A stretch of 6,985 bases of DNA from an uncultured Fretibacterium sp. GTDB lineage: Bacteria; Synergistota; Synergistia; Synergistales; Aminobacteriaceae. The DNA is taken from positions 1 to 6,985 of the forward strand of contig NZ_CALHIQ010000134.1 of the NCBI RefSeq assembly GCF_938030725.1, in the 5' to 3' direction. The stretch's first letter is position 1, and each line of letters begins with the position of its first letter. Both the position numbers and the translations under genes were made by a program. Below the pieces are notes generated by a model. It did not search any database and was not told the origin of the DNA. It worked only from the letters and a program-made list of their open reading frames with translations. This document shows, in pieces, positions 5,907-6,985 of this stretch.

Positions 5907-6985
5907 CTAACGGGTAGCGGTCAGGTCGTGGGCCTCCTGCATCAGGCGCTTGACAGTTTCCTCGGTGATCAGTCCCGACTCGTTCAGCCTGTAGAGGGCG
6001 CACCGGTAGATCTTGTAGAGCTCCTGTTCGTGCAGGTTGAACTTAGGTCGGTCACCCTGCCGGTTCTCGGACAGCTTCTTTATGACGTCCAGCGCGGAGT
6101 TCGCGATGTGCGCCAGCAGAAGGTCGCGGGTGTTCCCCTGGCCCGGGTCGAAGAGGGGCAGGGGCGACTGATTCTGAAGGATGCGCTGGGAAACGCTGTT
6201 GCGCAGGTCGCCGAAGTCCGTCGTGAGCTCCTGATCCGCGTAGATGTTGATGTAGAGGTTTTGAAACTCGGACTCCATGTTGGGATACAGCCGGGCCAGG
6301 CGCTCCTCGGCGGTTGGGGCGTCGGGTTCCTTCCAGGAGGCCATGGACCCTTCTCCCTTTTTCGCCTGGGGCTGATCCTCCGCAACGTGCGGCACGTCGG
6401 CAACGGGTGCCTCAGCTTGCTGGAATGGGGCGAAGGGCGCCGCGTGTGCGGTAAAAGGCTCGCCAGAGGCGCTGCCCCTCTGCGGGGTGACGTCGCTTTG
6501 AACAGCGTGCTCCGGACTTACCGCGGACTGCTGAGCAAAGGAGTCGAAGTCGAACACGGGGGTCCCCATCTTCGGGATCGCGTCCTCATGAGCTGCCGCG
6601 GGTTGCTGCGCGCCCGCGTCGAACGCGGGGGCCTCCGGCTGAGGGGCGACAGAGGGCTGGGCAGAGTAGCTCTGATCTGCTGCAGGCTGCTGCGCAAAGG
6701 AGTTGAAGTCGAAGACGGGGGTCCCCATCTTCGGGCTCGTGTCCGCCTGAGCCGCCGTGGGTTGCTGCTCGCCCGCGTCGAACGCGGGGGCCTCCGGCTG
6801 GGGGGCGGCATCGGGCTGGGCAGCGTAGTCCTGATCTGCCGCGGGCTGTTGTGCAAAGGAGTTGAAGTCGAAGACGGGGGGCTCCATCTTCGGGGATGTG
6901 TCCCCCTGAGCCGCCGCGGGTTGCTGCACACCCGCGTCGAACGCGGGGGCCTCCGGCTGAGGGGCGACAGAGGGCTGGGCAGAGT
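5907..6985 (-). CDS. Repeat-containing protein with uncharacterised C-terminal domain, 5' end outside window
   Basis: The frame is open from the right edge to a TAG at 5907, giving about 358 visible residues. A GTG at 6929 is in frame, but it sits inside a repeat unit and the same repeat continues upstream of it to the edge, so it is not the real start. The visible N-terminal half is tandem 53-residue units rich in Pro, Gln and Ala, each carrying Val-Phe-Asp-Phe-(Asn/Asp)-Ser-Phe-Ala-Gln-Gln and Glu-Ala-Pro-Ala-Phe-Asp-Ala-Gly; it is probably disordered. A degenerate linker follows. From about 6320 to the stop, some 135 residues look like a folded, mostly helical domain (Glu-Glu-Arg-Leu-Ala-Arg-Leu-Tyr near its start). 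I recognise no family. No membrane segment is visible in this part. It precedes the HAD gene by 38 nt and probably shares its transcript. Function unknown; it could be a scaffold or adaptor, which is inference. Confidence 0.85.
   Translation of the reverse strand, partial: SAQPSVAPQPEAPAFDAGVQQPAAAQGDTSPKMEPPVFDFNSFAQQPAADQDYAAQPDAAPQPEAPAFDAGEQQPTAAQADTSPKMGTPVFDFNSFAQQPAADQSYSAQPSVAPQPEAPAFDAGAQQPAAAHEDAIPKMGTPVFDFDSFAQQSAVSPEHAVQSDVTPQRGSASGEPFTAHAAPFAPFQQAEAPVADVPHVAEDQPQAKKGEGSMASWKEPDAPTAEERLARLYPNMESEFQNLYINIYADQELTTDFGDLRNSVSQRILQNQSPLPLFDPGQGNTRDLLLAHIANSALDVIKKLSENRQGDRPKFNLHEQELYKIYRCALYRLNESGLITEETVKRLMQEAHDLTATR
6450..6985 (-). repeat. 159-bp in-frame tandem repeats (53 aa per unit)
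   Basis: The period of 159 bp is seen directly from GTTGCTGC on the plus strand at 6602, 6761 and 6920. In coding order the units are a partial one (6985-6927, cut by the window edge), two full units (6926-6768 and 6767-6609) and a third (6608-6450) that matches for about 28 residues and then diverges. The period is a multiple of three, so copy number can change without breaking the frame. More copies almost certainly lie beyond the right edge. Confidence 0.92.

Noticed and set aside
6927..6929. GTG at 6929 as the start of the repeat protein
   Set aside because: The same repeat unit continues in frame to the window edge upstream of it, so it is an internal Val codon.
6450..6985. CRISPR array
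   Set aside because: The repeats are 159 bp, contiguous without spacers, and keep one open reading frame, so they are protein-coding tandem repeats.

Overview
This window is strongly GC-rich and every gene I can support lies on the minus strand, so the genes read from right to left. The best clue to the organism is the C-terminus of the protein at 968-2935: a Ser-Gly-Gly-Gly-Cys motif, a hydrophobic helix and a short Arg-rich tail. That architecture matches the Synergist-CTERM sorting signal of the phylum Synergistota. The window therefore suggests a high-GC member of that phylum. The genus cannot be fixed from this sequence.

In transcription order the layout is as follows. (1) 6985-5907 is the 3' part of a gene that enters from beyond the right edge. 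It encodes 53-residue Pro/Gln/Ala-rich tandem repeats followed by a compact C-terminal domain I do not recognise. (2) After a 38-nt gap comes a small HAD-superfamily phosphatase (5868-5209) with a GTG start. (3) Overlapping its stop by one base is a thioredoxin-like/six-hairpin DUF255 (YyaL/SPATA20 family) protein (5209-3095) with an unusual charged tail. (4) A 159-bp intergenic gap (3094-2936) holds two inverted repeats and an AT-rich promoter-like patch. (5) Then comes a secreted protein with a signal peptide and a Synergist-CTERM-like anchor (2935-968). (6) Overlapping its stop by one base is a second exported protein with a bacterial Ig-like (Big_2-like) domain (968 down to the left edge, 3' end missing).

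The genes form two likely transcription units. The first is repeat protein - HAD - DUF255, with cytoplasmic products as far as can be seen. The second is a pair of coupled envelope proteins. The 56-nt imperfect hairpin at 2995-3050 sits between the units and could terminate the first or control the second. I see no RNA gene, mobile element, CRISPR array or phage gene. The least explained parts are the envelope-protein pair, the repeat protein with its possible internal start, and the large intergenic hairpin.
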